Shown: positions 27,995 through 36,753, counted from the first letter of the stretch. The stretch: 64,000 nucleotides of DNA from Rathayibacter sp. VKM Ac-2759 (GCF_009834225.1 NZ_CP047176.1:3782001-3846000); one strand, 5' to 3'. Program-made: numbers and translations. The notes: a model not told the origin generated them from the sequence alone.

Positions 27995-29608
27995 CTACTC
28001 GCCGCCGCTCTGGAAGCGGTCGTAGGCCTGCTGGTACGTGGCCGTGACGTCGGAGGCGCCCATCGACTCGAGCTGTGAGACGTAGGAGTCCCATTCGTCG
28101 TCGACCGTGCCGTTGACGATCCAGGTCGCGAACTTCTCCTTGACCAGGGTGTTGATGTCGGTGAGCGCGTACGAGACGCGGTCGAGCTCGTCGTTCGAGA
28201 GCATCACCGGCGGGTAGGCGTCGTTCGCCTTGAACGGGAGGTAGTACTCGTTCACGAGGTCCTGACGCTCCTTGGCGCGGGGCTCGGGCGCGACGACCGT
28301 CTCGAAGTCCTCCTTCGTGGTGATCTTCGGCCCACCGGGCGCGACCTTCTGGCGGCGCTCGCCCTCGGCCTCACCGGCCGCAGCGGGGATCTGCACGAGC
28401 ATCCCGGAGGCGTCCTTCTCGAGCGTCACGCCGAGGGGCCCCCAGCTGGTCTGGGCGCTCATCTCGGGGTCGAAGAGGCGGTCGGCCCAGCGCATCGTGG
28501 CGGCCGGGTACTCGTTCGAGCGCGTGATCGCCATCGCACCGCGGTTGATCTCCTGGTTGTTGGTGACGCTGGCGCGCTTCTCACCGTCGACGCCCTCGAG
28601 CACACCGAGCACGGCGTAGTCGCCGAGGCGGTCCTCGCCGATCATCTCCTTCGCCTCCCACCAGAAGAAGGAACCGAGGATCTCGGTGTCGGCCTTGCCC
28701 TTGGAGAGGTAGGCGACGTCGTCCTGCGAGAACGACTCCGGATCGATCAGACCGTCGGAGTACCACTCGGAGAGGGCCTCGACGCCCTGCTTGTAGCCGT
28801 CGGTGTCCGCGGTGAACTGCACCTCGCCGTCGACGACGATGCGGTGATCATTGTTCTCGGGCTGTCCGCCGAGGGCCGCGATCAGGTCGTTCGGGTTCGC
28901 GCAGAAGGAGTCGGTGCGGAACGAGAGCGGGATCTCGTCGGCCTCGCCGTTGCCGTTCGGGTCCTGAGTCTTGAACGCCTCGAGGGCGGCGCGGTACTCC
29001 TCGATGGTGGTCGGCATCGGGATGCCGAGCTTCTCGAGCCAGGCCGTGTTGATGAAGAGGAAGTTCGGGTACTGGAGGATCCCGAGCTCCTCGACCGAGG
29101 GCAGCGTGTAGATGTGCCCGTCGGAGGCGGTCAGCGCGGCGCGGATGTCGGGTCGCTCCTCGAGGATGCCCGAGAGGGTCGGCGCGTACTGCTCGATCAG
29201 GTCCTCGAGCGGTACGAGGGTGCCGTTCTCGCCGTACTGCACGATCTCGGCGTCGGTGAGCCCGGAGTTGAAGAGCACGTTCGGCACGTCGTCGCTGGCG
29301 AGGAGGAGGTTCTTCTTCTCGGCGTAGACCTGCTCGGGGAGGTTCTTCCACTCGATGGCGATGTTGGTGTCCTGCTCCCACTGCTGCACGAGCTGCATCG
29401 TGGAGTAGTCGGGCGAGAGCGCCGACTTGGTGCCACCGAAGGTGAGCGACAGGGTGTCGTCGACGATCGGGAGGCCGGTCTCGTTGAAGCCGACCTCCGA
29501 CGACCGGTCCTCGACCGGGTCGGAGCCGCCGCCGCCGGTGCAGCCGGAGAGCAGGAGTGCGCCGGAGAGTCCGAGGGCGGTGATGGTGAAGAAACTGCGG
29601 TGTCTCAT
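27995..29608 (-). CDS. extracellular solute-binding lipoprotein, LplA/YtcQ-like
   Basis: A 537-residue lipoprotein: signal sequence with lipobox LLLSGC (lipidated Cys at about 23), then GGGGSDP linker and a large type-2 periplasmic-binding domain (LSLTFGGTKSALSPDYSTMQ ... WEQDTNIAIEWKNLPEQ). At over 500 residues it belongs to the long LplA-type binding proteins that pair with LplB/LplC permeases. It delivers the sugar, presumably a fructan fragment, to the two permeases encoded upstream. No ATPase gene is in the operon; a shared MsmK-like ATPase elsewhere is usual. Confidence 0.9.
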   Translation of the reverse strand: MRHRSFFTITALGLSGALLLSGCTGGGGSDPVEDRSSEVGFNETGLPIVDDTLSLTFGGTKSALSPDYSTMQLVQQWEQDTNIAIEWKNLPEQVYAEKKNLLLASDDVPNVLFNSGLTDAEIVQYGENGTLVPLEDLIEQYAPTLSGILEERPDIRAALTASDGHIYTLPSVEELGILQYPNFLFINTAWLEKLGIPMPTTIEEYRAALEAFKTQDPNGNGEADEIPLSFRTDSFCANPNDLIAALGGQPENNDHRIVVDGEVQFTADTDGYKQGVEALSEWYSDGLIDPESFSQDDVAYLSKGKADTEILGSFFWWEAKEMIGEDRLGDYAVLGVLEGVDGEKRASVTNNQEINRGAMAITRSNEYPAATMRWADRLFDPEMSAQTSWGPLGVTLEKDASGMLVQIPAAAGEAEGERRQKVAPGGPKITTKEDFETVVAPEPRAKERQDLVNEYYLPFKANDAYPPVMLSNDELDRVSYALTDINTLVKEKFATWIVNGTVDDEWDSYVSQLESMGASDVTATYQQAYDRFQSGGE

Positions 29609-29625
29609 CGTTCTGATTCCTCTGT

Positions 29626-29688
29626 GATGGTGCGGCGGGATCGCCGGATGGTGCTGCGGGACAGCCGGAAGGGGTGGCGGAGTCGCCG
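29626..29688. repeat. three 21-bp imperfect direct repeats in operon spacer
   Basis: GATGGTGCGGCGGGATCGCCG, GATGGTGCTGCGGGACAGCCG and a more divergent third unit run head to tail from 29626 to 29688, in the 100-bp gap between the LplC-type permease gene and the binding-protein gene. The RNA on the minus strand can fold locally. It could affect processing or relative expression of the binding protein. Confidence 0.5.
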
Positions 29689-29708
29689 GGCGGTGCAGGA
29701 AGGAGGGG

Positions 29709-30671
29709 TCAGCTCTTCACGGCGCCGAGAAGGGCGCCCTTGGTGAAGTGCTTCTGCATGAAGGGCAGCACGATCAGGAGGGGGATCGTCGAGATGACGA
29801 TCATTCCGTACTTGATCAGCTCGCCCAGGCGCTGGGCGGCGGCGTAGGAGTCCATCGCTCCCGAGCCTCCGGCGGCGGTGACCTCGGACTGGATGAGGAC
29901 GTTGCGGAGCACCAGCTGGAGCGGGTACTTGCTCTCGTCGTCGAGGTAGATGAGCGCGTCGAAGAAGGCGTTCCAGTTGGCCACGAGGTGGATCATGATC
30001 ATCAGGAAGATCAGCGGCTTCGACAGCGGCAGGACGATGCTGAAGAAGAAGCGGAAGTCGCTCGCGCCGTCCATCTGCGCCGCGTCGCGCAGCTCTCCGG
30101 GAACGTTGTTCTCGAAGAAGGCGCGGGCGATGATCAGGTTCCAGACGCCGACCGCTCCCGGCAGGACCACGGCCCAGATGCTGTCGAGCAGTCCGAGATC
30201 GCGCACCACGAGGTAGCGGGCGATCAGGCCTCCGTCGATGAACATCGTGACGATGAACAGGAGGAGGAAGAAGGTCCTGCCGTAGAGGTCCTTCCTCGAC
30301 AGCGCGTAGGCAGCGCAGAGGATGGTGGCGACGCTGATCGCGGTGCCGACGACCGTGTAGAGCACCGAGTTGCCGAAGCCCTGCCAGATCGCGCCGTCCG
30401 AGAAGATCCGGGCGTAGCCCTCGAGCGTGAAGCCCTCGGGCCAGAGCCAGACGTTCCCGTTGAGGATCTGCGACGGCTCGCTGAACGACGCGATGACGAT
30501 GAAGTACATCGGGTAGATGATCGCGACGATCGCCAGGACCAGGACGGTGATCGCGACGGTGTTGAAGACGGGGTCCGCGAATCGTCCGCGGGTGGGCGGG
30601 GCGGGGCGGTGGGGCGAGGGCGGTGCCGGCTGCGGGCGGACGGCGGACTGGGGGTGGATGGTCTGGGTCAT
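29709..30671 (-). CDS. carbohydrate ABC permease, LplC/MalG type
   Basis: A 320-residue inner-membrane permease with a Pro-rich cytoplasmic N-terminus and six transmembrane helices, the first at about residues 40-62 (AITVLVLAIVAIIYPMYFIV). The EAA-loop motif for ATPase contact is LRDAAQMDGASDFRFFFSIV. It pairs with the LplB-type subunit 7 nt upstream in the operon. Confidence 0.92.
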   Translation of the reverse strand: MTQTIHPQSAVRPQPAPPSPHRPAPPTRGRFADPVFNTVAITVLVLAIVAIIYPMYFIVIASFSEPSQILNGNVWLWPEGFTLEGYARIFSDGAIWQGFGNSVLYTVVGTAISVATILCAAYALSRKDLYGRTFFLLLFIVTMFIDGGLIARYLVVRDLGLLDSIWAVVLPGAVGVWNLIIARAFFENNVPGELRDAAQMDGASDFRFFFSIVLPLSKPLIFLMIMIHLVANWNAFFDALIYLDDESKYPLQLVLRNVLIQSEVTAAGGSGAMDSYAAAQRLGELIKYGMIVISTIPLLIVLPFMQKHFTKGALLGAVKS

Positions 30672-30678
30672 GGCGTCA

Positions 30679-31650
30679 TCACCAAAGGCTCGATTGGCCC
30701 GCCCGGCGTGCGACCCAGTTGAAGGTCGCCAGGAGGACGAGGTTGATCAGGGAGTTGAACAGGCCGATCGCGGCCGAGTAGCTGAACTGCGCTTGCTGCA
30801 GGCCCGCTTTGTAGACGTAGGTCTGGATCACCTCGGAGGTCGGCAGGTTGAGGTCGGTCTGCATGAGCAGGACCTTCTCGAAGCCGAGATTGAAGAGGTT
30901 GCCGATCGCGAGGATGAACAGGATGGTGATCACCGGCATGATCCCGGGGATGTCGATATGCCGGATCCGCTGCCACTTGCTCGCACCGTCGACCCTCGCC
31001 GCCTCGTGGAGAGCGGGATCGATCGCGGTCAGCGCAGCGAGGTAGACGATCATCGAGAAGCCGGCGTTCTGCCAGATGTCGGAGCCGATGTAGAGCGGGC
31101 GGAACCAGTCCGGCGACCCCATGAAGAAGACCGGCTCGCCTCCGAGGGCCACGATCGCGCTGTTCACGATCCCGGAGCGCGGCGAGAAGAGCAGGTGGAT
31201 CATGCCGACCACGACGACCACCGAGATGAACGAGGGCGAGTAGAGCACCGTCTGCGTGAACTTCTTGAAGCGCTCGCTCTGCAGCTGGTTGACGATCAGC
31301 GCGAGGACGATCGGGACCGGGAAGGCGATCAGCAGTCCGAGGGCGTTCACCGTCAGCGTGTTCTCGATCAGCCGCCCGAACTGGAACGACGAGACGAACC
31401 TGGTGAAGTTGTCCAGGCCCACCCAGGGGCTGCCCGAGAACCCCTCCGACGGGTTGTAGTCGCGGAACGCGATCTGCGCGCCGTACATCGGCCAGTACTT
31501 GAACAGGACGACGAAGACGACGGCGGGGGCGAGTAGTACGTATAACTGCCAGGACCGCACGGCGCGCTTGAGATTCGCACCGAACCTCTGCCTCGGTGTC
31601 AGGATCCGCCGGGGCCTCGCGACCCTGGCGGTGGAGTGTGTTGCCGTCAT
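30679..31650 (-). CDS. carbohydrate ABC permease, LplB type
   Basis: A 323-residue permease with six transmembrane helices, the first at about residues 38-58 (LYVLLAPAVVFVVLFKYWPM). The EAA motif is LHEAARVDGASKWQRIRHID. YGAQIAFRDYNPSEGFSGSP after helix 1 is typical of LplB/YtcP-group proteins. ATG at 31650 overlaps the LacI-type stop (ATGA), so the regulator and transporter are one transcript. Confidence 0.92.
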   Translation of the reverse strand: MTATHSTARVARPRRILTPRQRFGANLKRAVRSWQLYVLLAPAVVFVVLFKYWPMYGAQIAFRDYNPSEGFSGSPWVGLDNFTRFVSSFQFGRLIENTLTVNALGLLIAFPVPIVLALIVNQLQSERFKKFTQTVLYSPSFISVVVVVGMIHLLFSPRSGIVNSAIVALGGEPVFFMGSPDWFRPLYIGSDIWQNAGFSMIVYLAALTAIDPALHEAARVDGASKWQRIRHIDIPGIMPVITILFILAIGNLFNLGFEKVLLMQTDLNLPTSEVIQTYVYKAGLQQAQFSYSAAIGLFNSLINLVLLATFNWVARRAGQSSLW

Positions 31651-32681
31651 GCGCGCACCTTTGCACTCGCCACAGATCCTCGGAGGACCGGTGAGCATTC
31701 GATGGGATGGGATCGGGGGTCCTCGCGCGGATCGGCGAGGAGGATCGAGACGGCCTGGCGGGCCATCCGCTCGTAGGGAAGCGCCATGGTCGTGAGACCG
31801 GGATCGAGGTAGGCGGCGAGGGTCTCCTGATCGTCGAAGCCGACGACCGAGCAGTCGTCGGGCACGCGGAGGCCTCGGGCCTCGAGGGTGCGGTAGGCAC
31901 CCCACGCCGTGCGGTCGTTGCCGCAGAAGATCGCCGTCGGAGGGTCGGCTTCGTCGAGGAGCTCGGCCGTGAGGGCCAGGCCGTCCTCGACGGTGCCGCC
32001 CTGGCCGTGGCGCACCAGGCGGGGATCGACGACGAGTCCCGCCTCCTCGAGCGCACGGCGGTAGCCCGCCAGGCGACCGACACCGGCCGGGAGATCGTTC
32101 CCGGCGGGCTGGATGTCGATGTAGGCGATCCGCTCGTGACCGGCGTCGGTCAGCTGACGGGTGGCGACGTAGCCGCCGCGCTCCTCATCGGGGAAGACGC
32201 TCGAGAACCGGCCGTCGGCGGCCTGGGCGTTCGCGACGACCGTCGGGACGTCGTGGAGCGCCTCCGGGACCTCGACGACGCGGTGGTACATCGAGGCGTA
32301 GATCACGCCGAGCACCCGGTAGGAGAGCATCATGTCGATCGCCGAGGACTCGAGCGCCTTCTCGCCGAAGGTGTCGACGCTCAGGATGACGTGACCGCTC
32401 TCCCAGGCCTGCTTCTGAGCCCCCTGGAGGAGGCGACCGGCGAACGGAGCGCTGGCGACCTCGTCCGAGACGAAGCCGATAATGCCCGACTGGCCGCTGC
32501 GGAGGGACTTCGCGAACGCGTTGGTGCGGTAGCCGAGGGCCTCGACCGCCTCCATGACCCGGGCGCGCGTCGCCTCGGTCACCCGGTTGCCGGGAGCGTT
32601 GTTGAGCACGAGGGACACGGTCGCCTGCGAGACGCCTGCGCGCTCGGCCACCTGCCACATCGTGGCCGTGCGTCGAACCAT
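31647..32681 (-). CDS. LacI-family regulator of the fructan/sucrose operon
   Basis: A 344-residue regulator: N-terminal helix-turn-helix TMWQVAERAGVSQATVSLVL with hinge NNAPGNRVTEATRARVMEAV, then a periplasmic-binding-protein-like sensor (GIIGFVSDEVASAPFAGRLL ... TAIFCGNDRTAWGAYRTL, CSVVGFDDQETLAAYLDPGL). It is the first gene of the operon and should be autoregulatory, released by a sugar. ATG 32681 follows GAGGAGG by 6-7 nt and is preferred to the upstream ATG at 32729. Confidence 0.92.
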   Translation of the reverse strand: MVRRTATMWQVAERAGVSQATVSLVLNNAPGNRVTEATRARVMEAVEALGYRTNAFAKSLRSGQSGIIGFVSDEVASAPFAGRLLQGAQKQAWESGHVILSVDTFGEKALESSAIDMMLSYRVLGVIYASMYHRVVEVPEALHDVPTVVANAQAADGRFSSVFPDEERGGYVATRQLTDAGHERIAYIDIQPAGNDLPAGVGRLAGYRRALEEAGLVVDPRLVRHGQGGTVEDGLALTAELLDEADPPTAIFCGNDRTAWGAYRTLEARGLRVPDDCSVVGFDDQETLAAYLDPGLTTMALPYERMARQAVSILLADPREDPRSHPIECSPVLRGSVASAKVRA

Positions 32682-32760
32682 GTCCACCTCCTCGTGTCGA
32701 TCGGTCATTCGTATAACTGGAAGATACACAGCGGTCGCTGCGGGGTCAACAGGCGGTCTC
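32682..32760 (-). promoter_or_regulatory. promoter region of the LacI-led operon
   Basis: On the minus strand this stretch holds the GAGGAGG ribosome-binding site and, farther up, an AT-rich imperfect palindrome GTATCTTCCAGTTATAC (complement of 32710-32726) that could be the LacI-type operator or overlap the -10 region. Arms are short, so the call is tentative. Confidence 0.4.
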
Positions 32761-32852
32761 TCACGACTCCGCGGGCAGCAGGACGAGGGCCCGCGCCTGC
32801 TCCTCCGAGGCTGGTGGATCTCCTAGGAGAAGTCACCTTCCACGTCCGGCCC

Positions 32853-32985
32853 CCTGCTTGCTGATCGAGTAGCCCGCGGAGCGGGCGTATCGAGATCCCC
32901 CACCTTCAGAAGGCCGGGTCAGACCTCTGATCTGCTGACGCTGGTGGGTCTCGATACGCCCCTGCGGGGCTACTCGACCAGCAGG
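32853..32985. repeat. REP-like palindromic element (TCGAGTAGC...GTATCGAGAC)
   Basis: The left arm 32853-32904 (containing TCGAGTAGCCCGCGGAGCGG and GTATCGAGAT) is the near complement of 32943-32985 (GTCTCGATACGCC, then CTACTCGACCAGCAGG). Each arm is itself a small hairpin. I recognise this sequence type as a repeat widely scattered in Microbacteriaceae genomes. It fills most of the 472-bp gap between the LacI gene and the Asp23 locus; no gene is seen in the rest. Confidence 0.75.
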
Positions 32986-33153
32986 CCAGCGGGCGCGCGC
33001 CCCTTTTCCCTCACCACCCGGACGCGAAGCGGCTACGCCGCTCGAGACGCCCCGCTCCGCGGCCTCCGGGCGCTCCCCGGTCGATCCGTCGCGGACGGCT
33101 CGTTCGAGTCGACGGAGATGGGCCGTTCGTGACGAGTCGATCGAGACGGGCGG

Positions 33154-33558
33154 TCAGTTGCCGGTGACCTGGCCGATGAGGTCCTGGATGAAGGGGACGA
33201 CGTCCTGGGCCTGGTCGACGCTGGCGAAGGCGGTGGTGACCAGGGGCCAGATCGAGCCGATCAGGGTCGCGACGACGGCGGCGACCGCCGCCACCCAGGC
33301 CAGGGCCGCGTTGCGCGACACGAAGGCGAGGGCGAGGGCGGCGAGGCCGATCAGGAAGCTGATCACGATCGAGAGCGTGATCGCGCCGACCGGGACGTCG
33401 AGAACGCCGACGGTCGTGGCGTCGGCGGCGCCGATCAGCCCGAGCACGGGCAGCAGCACGGCGAAGACGACGATCGCGCTCACGATGACGCCGGTCGCGA
33501 AGGCGATCCAGGCGGCTCGGGGCTTCCGGCGCGAACCTCCGAACGAGCGGGTCCTCAT
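33154..33558 (-). CDS. four-helix membrane protein, last gene of the Asp23 locus
   Basis: A 134-residue protein with a basic N-terminus (MRTRSFGGSRRKPRAAW) and four hydrophobic helices (IAFATGVIVSAIVVFAVLLP; GAITLSIVISFLIGLAALAL; AALAWVAAVAAVVATLIGSI; the third and fourth closely spaced). Starts 4 nt after the upstream Asp23-type stop, so it is co-transcribed. No family recognised. Confidence 0.75.
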   Translation of the reverse strand: MRTRSFGGSRRKPRAAWIAFATGVIVSAIVVFAVLLPVLGLIGAADATTVGVLDVPVGAITLSIVISFLIGLAALALAFVSRNAALAWVAAVAAVVATLIGSIWPLVTTAFASVDQAQDVVPFIQDLIGQVTGN

Positions 33559-33562
33559 CGGA

Positions 33563-34318
33563 CTACTCCTGCCCGGCGCGGTGCGAGGCCGTGGCGTCGT
33601 CGGAGGCGGACACGCTCTCGGCCGGCTCGCTCTCGACCGGCTCGATCTCGACGGCGACCGGCGGCGTGGAGACGGCCGATCCTCCGTCGACGGGCTCGAC
33701 CTCGACGCGCACGACGAACTCGGCGGCGACGGGCGCCTCGGCCTCGACCGGGCGGTCGGCGGCAGGCCGGTCGGCGGCGGCACGCGCCTCGTCGGCCTCG
33801 CGCTCCTCACCGACAGCGTCGGCAGCCGAGTCGAGGGCGTCCGCCGTCTGCTCGCGCGCGGAGTCGATGGCGTCGCGCGCCTTGTCGACGAGAGGCTCGC
33901 CGTACTCGCGCTCGTCGTCGGGCACCTCGATCGGGTCGAACGGACCGTGCACGTCGGTGACGGTGACGTTCACCACGACGGAGCCTGCGGCGAGCGGCGC
34001 AGCGGCGCGGGAGACCTGCTCGCGGGTCGCGTCGATCACGGTCTTCACCCTGTGCGGGTACTCGACGACCAGGTCGAGGTCGACGGTGGTGACGCCGTCG
34101 GCGCGGCTGACCGTCACTCCGGGGCTCGTGCTCGTGCCCAGCACAGCGCGCGCGGCGCGGTCGAGGCTGCGGGCGGCGGTGCCGCCGAGGTGGTGGACCC
34201 CGCTGACGCCGACGGCGGTCTCGGCCGCGGCGGTCGCCACGAGGCGCTCGATCGACTCGCCCTCGGGGTGGCCGCGGTCTACGGCGCCGAGGTCGATCGT
34301 GCGGTCGGAATCGGTCAT
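33563..34318 (-). CDS. Asp23/Gls24 family protein with long acidic tail
   Basis: A 251-residue protein. Residues about 20-130 are the Asp23/Gls24 domain: GVSGVHHLGGTAARSLDRAA, TVDLDLVVEYPHRVKTVIDA and VVVNVTVTDVHGPFD. Residues about 140-251 are an acidic, Ala/Glu/Val-rich tail unlike typical 140-residue family members. Asp23 proteins are alkaline-shock or envelope-stress proteins held at the membrane by AmaP. An 83-nt gap separates it from the AmaP-like gene upstream. Confidence 0.85.
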   Translation of the reverse strand: MTDSDRTIDLGAVDRGHPEGESIERLVATAAAETAVGVSGVHHLGGTAARSLDRAARAVLGTSTSPGVTVSRADGVTTVDLDLVVEYPHRVKTVIDATREQVSRAAAPLAAGSVVVNVTVTDVHGPFDPIEVPDDEREYGEPLVDKARDAIDSAREQTADALDSAADAVGEEREADEARAAADRPAADRPVEAEAPVAAEFVVRVEVEPVDGGSAVSTPPVAVEIEPVESEPAESVSASDDATASHRAGQE

Positions 34319-34401
34319 GGGGTGCTCCTCGAAGTTCTCGACCCGCGGTGGCGGGCGCTCTCCGGCCCTCCCGGACAGGAGGGCCGGACGGTGGTGCTCG
34401 G

Positions 34402-35004
34402 TCAGCTCACGCGGGCGGGGCTGCTCGAGCGGCTGCGGAGTCCGCTGACGATCTGGATGACGACGGGGGTCTCCTCTCCGAGGAGCACGTCCCAGCGGCG
34501 GACGGCCGTGTCGATGCTGCGACGCACCTGCACCGGCGAGACGCCGCGGCGGGTGTGCGCGGTGACGCGGAGGACGTTCTGCCGACGGATCTCGAAGGCG
34601 GTGACGTCGACGGAGACGATGGCGGAGTCGTGCGACAGCGCCTCCTCGAGGACCTGCTCGGCGACCTTCGCGTCGATGGTCACGGAGCCTCCGGTCGGAG
34701 TCCCCGCTCCCGAGCCGGATCCGACGCGCAGCAGCGTCGAGGTGCGGCCGCGGCCCTGGCGCACGATGAAGCGCACCAGCAGGAGGATCAGGACGAGCGC
34801 GACGACGGCGCTCACCCAGAGGATCCAGGGCTGCCCGTTCAGAGCGTCGGTCGTCGGCTGCGTCGCGTCGTCGGCGGCCGTCGAGACGGTCTGCTGCACG
34901 TCCGGCAGGAGCGACCCCGCCGCGACGGCACCGCCGACGACGAGGAGCACGAGCCCCACGACGAACAGCAGCAGCCGGTTGAGGAATCGGTTGGTGGTGG
35001 TCAT
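34402..35004 (-). CDS. AmaP-like membrane anchor for Asp23 proteins
   Basis: A 200-residue protein with two N-terminal transmembrane helices (LLLFVVGLVLLVVGGAVAAG at about 10-30 and ILWVSAVVALVLILLLVRFI at about 60-82) flanking a short external loop, then a cytoplasmic Asp23-like domain (VTIDAKVAEQVLEEALSHDS ... RRSIDTAVRRWDVLLGEETP). This two-helix topology is that of AmaP. Its ATG overlaps the preceding stop by one base. Confidence 0.82.
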   Translation of the reverse strand: MTTTNRFLNRLLLFVVGLVLLVVGGAVAAGSLLPDVQQTVSTAADDATQPTTDALNGQPWILWVSAVVALVLILLLVRFIVRQGRGRTSTLLRVGSGSGAGTPTGGSVTIDAKVAEQVLEEALSHDSAIVSVDVTAFEIRRQNVLRVTAHTRRGVSPVQVRRSIDTAVRRWDVLLGEETPVVIQIVSGLRSRSSSPARVS

Positions 35005-35594
35005 CAGCGGACCGTCCCCTTCTCGGACAGGCGCACGCGGGCGCGCAGGCGGGGGCTGTAGTCGTAGGTCGCCAGCTCGGCGTCGACGGCCTCGCGGATG
35101 CCGCCGATGTCGGTGCTACGGCCCGACGTGCGGGCCACGGTGACGCCGACCGTGCTCCTGCCGATCGACACCGACACCTGGTCCGGATCGACGTCGCTGG
35201 CGTAGGCGGCGGTGCGGGCGACGCTCTGGGCGATCACGCGGTCGTCGACGACGGTGGCCGTGCGGCCGGAGCCGGCGATGCGACGTCCGCGACGCCCGGG
35301 GGCGAACGAGAGGACGAGCAGGACGAGCCCGATCAGGGCGGCAACCGCTCCCGCGGCGGCGGTCAGCGCGATGGGGGCGCTGGCCGCACTGAGCAGCGCG
35401 GTCGCGCCATCCTGCGGGGCCACGAGCAGCGCGGGCTGCCCGAGGGCGGCGATCACCGCCTCCGTGCCGAGCCAGGCGAAGAGCAGGATCAGCACGGCGG
35501 CGAGCACGATCGCCGAACCGGAGCGCGACGAGTGCGTCTCGCGTCGGAGGATGCGCGGGTACAGCGACCCTGCGGTGGTGGTGGGGGTCGTCAC
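35004..35594 (-). CDS. DUF6286-type membrane protein
   Basis: A 196-residue protein with two helices (SAIVLAAVLILLFAWLGTEA and APIALTAAAGAVAALIGLVL), then a cytoplasmic domain with VVDDRVIAQSVARTAAYASD and DVDPDQVSVSIGRSTVGVTV, the pattern of DUF6286 proteins found beside actinobacterial Asp23 genes. GTG 35594 is preceded by AAGGAGGG and overlaps the upstream stop by four bases. Confidence 0.8.
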   Translation of the reverse strand: MTTPTTTAGSLYPRILRRETHSSRSGSAIVLAAVLILLFAWLGTEAVIAALGQPALLVAPQDGATALLSAASAPIALTAAAGAVAALIGLVLLVLSFAPGRRGRRIAGSGRTATVVDDRVIAQSVARTAAYASDVDPDQVSVSIGRSTVGVTVARTSGRSTDIGGIREAVDAELATYDYSPRLRARVRLSEKGTVR

Positions 35595-35947
35595 GACACC
35601 CTCCTTCGTTCTCGGAGGTCGGCGCCCGTGACGCGGAGGTCGACCCGGCCGATGGTGGAGCCGGTGAGCTCCAGGCACTGGGAGCGGATGGTGGTCTGGG
35701 CCGCGCTCAGGCGGGAGAGCAGCGTCCCGGAGGAGCGCCGGTCCGACTCGCCCAGCGGCGTGATGCGGAGGGGGGCCTGCGCGGTGACGTGGAGGCGTCC
35801 TCCGTCGTCGTCGAGCTCGACGGACACCTCGGACGCCGAGACGTCGAGCGCCTCCGCGGTGACGGCCGACACGACCCGGCGCACGGCGCGCGAGGTGATC
35901 GTCGTGCGGCCGTGGCGGGCCTGGTCGGCCATCACCGCCGCGGTCAC
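35591..35947 (-). CDS. short Asp23/Gls24-like protein
   Basis: A 118-residue protein with an Asp23-type pattern, TTITSRAVRRVVSAVTAEAL at the start and an alternating strand DDGGRLHVTAQAPLRI, then SRLSAAQTTIRSQCLELTGS and GRVDLRVTGADL. It lacks the conserved GV..L motif of full members. The GTG at 35947 overlaps the DUF2273 stop; a second start, MADQARHGR, lies five codons in. Confidence 0.72.
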   Translation of the reverse strand: MTAAVMADQARHGRTTITSRAVRRVVSAVTAEALDVSASEVSVELDDDGGRLHVTAQAPLRITPLGESDRRSSGTLLSRLSAAQTTIRSQCLELTGSTIGRVDLRVTGADLRERRRVS

Positions 35948-36132
35948 GAGGTCCGCCGCCCGCGGAGGGTGTCGGCCAGCGAGCGCAGATCGAGCCTGCC
36001 CTCGATCACACGACCGGCACCGAAGCCGATCGCCATGGCCAGGGCGACGAAGAGCATCGCCCAGAAGCCGAAGGCGAGGGCCGCGAGGGCGAGGACGGCG
36101 CCGAGGACGAGCCCGGTGCGGGAGGGAGTCAC
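35944..36132 (-). CDS. DUF2273-type small membrane protein
   Basis: A 62-residue protein made of one long or two short hydrophobic helices (TGLVLGAVLALAALAFGFWA, then MLFVALAMAIGFGAGRVIEG) and a short basic tail (RSLADTLRGRRTS). DUF2273 proteins of this size are standard companions of Asp23 and AmaP. GTG 36132 overlaps the upstream stop by four bases. Confidence 0.8.
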   Translation of the reverse strand: MTPSRTGLVLGAVLALAALAFGFWAMLFVALAMAIGFGAGRVIEGRLDLRSLADTLRGRRTS

Positions 36133-36557
36133 TTGACGCGGCTCTCGGTGTCCTCGTCCTTGTCGTCCGAGGGGATGTAGACGTCGGACACCGTCACGTT
36201 GACCTCGGTGACCTCCATGCCGACGACCGAGGTGATGGCCTCGGAGACGGCGGAGCGGATGCTGTCGGCGAGCTTCTGCAGCGCGACGGGGTACTCGGCG
36301 ACGACGGTGATGTCGGCGGCGACCTGCTTCTCGCCGACCTCGACCGAGATGCCCTGGCCGCGGTCCTGCGCGTTGATCGCGTTGCGGATCGCGCCGATGG
36401 CGCGGGCGGCTCCGCCGCCGAGGTCGTGCACGCCGGGGACCTGGCGGGCGGCGATGCCGGCGACCTTCTCGACGACGCCGTCGGCGATGGTGTTCTTGCC
36501 GGTCGAGGTCGCGGTGCCGTGCTTGGCCGAGGAGGGGGTGGGGGTGACGTTGGTCAT
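36129..36557 (-). CDS. Asp23/Gls24 family envelope-stress protein
   Basis: A 142-residue canonical member: NTIADGVVEKVAGIAARQVP, GVHDLGGGAARAIGAIRN, VGEKQVAADITVVAEYPVAL and VTEVNVTVSDVYIP. Upstream GGAGAAG marks the ATG at 36557. It is the promoter-proximal gene of a seven-gene minus-strand operon with overlapping starts and stops, running to 33154. The operon faces away from the sigma-factor cluster at 37.8-39.6 kb. Confidence 0.9.
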   Translation of the reverse strand: MTNVTPTPSSAKHGTATSTGKNTIADGVVEKVAGIAARQVPGVHDLGGGAARAIGAIRNAINAQDRGQGISVEVGEKQVAADITVVAEYPVALQKLADSIRSAVSEAITSVVGMEVTEVNVTVSDVYIPSDDKDEDTESRVK

Positions 36558-36753
36558 GGTCTTCTCCGGTGTCGTGATGAGGGGCGCGGAATCCGCGGTG
36601 CCGACGTTCTGCGGCACATGGATCAGACGTGCCGTCGGCCCCGGTCGTCCCGCCGATTCAGCCGAAGTGCAGGGAGGGCCGCGGGTCGACGCGCTTGGCG
36701 GCCAACCTCCTCCACAGGTCATGGCGAGGCTGTTCGTCCTGCGGCCAGGCGTG

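Noticed and set aside
31530..31550. CGTATAACTG also present inside the LplB-type gene, as in the LacI promoter
   Set aside because: It lies within codons for the first transmembrane helix and is only 10 nt; likely chance.
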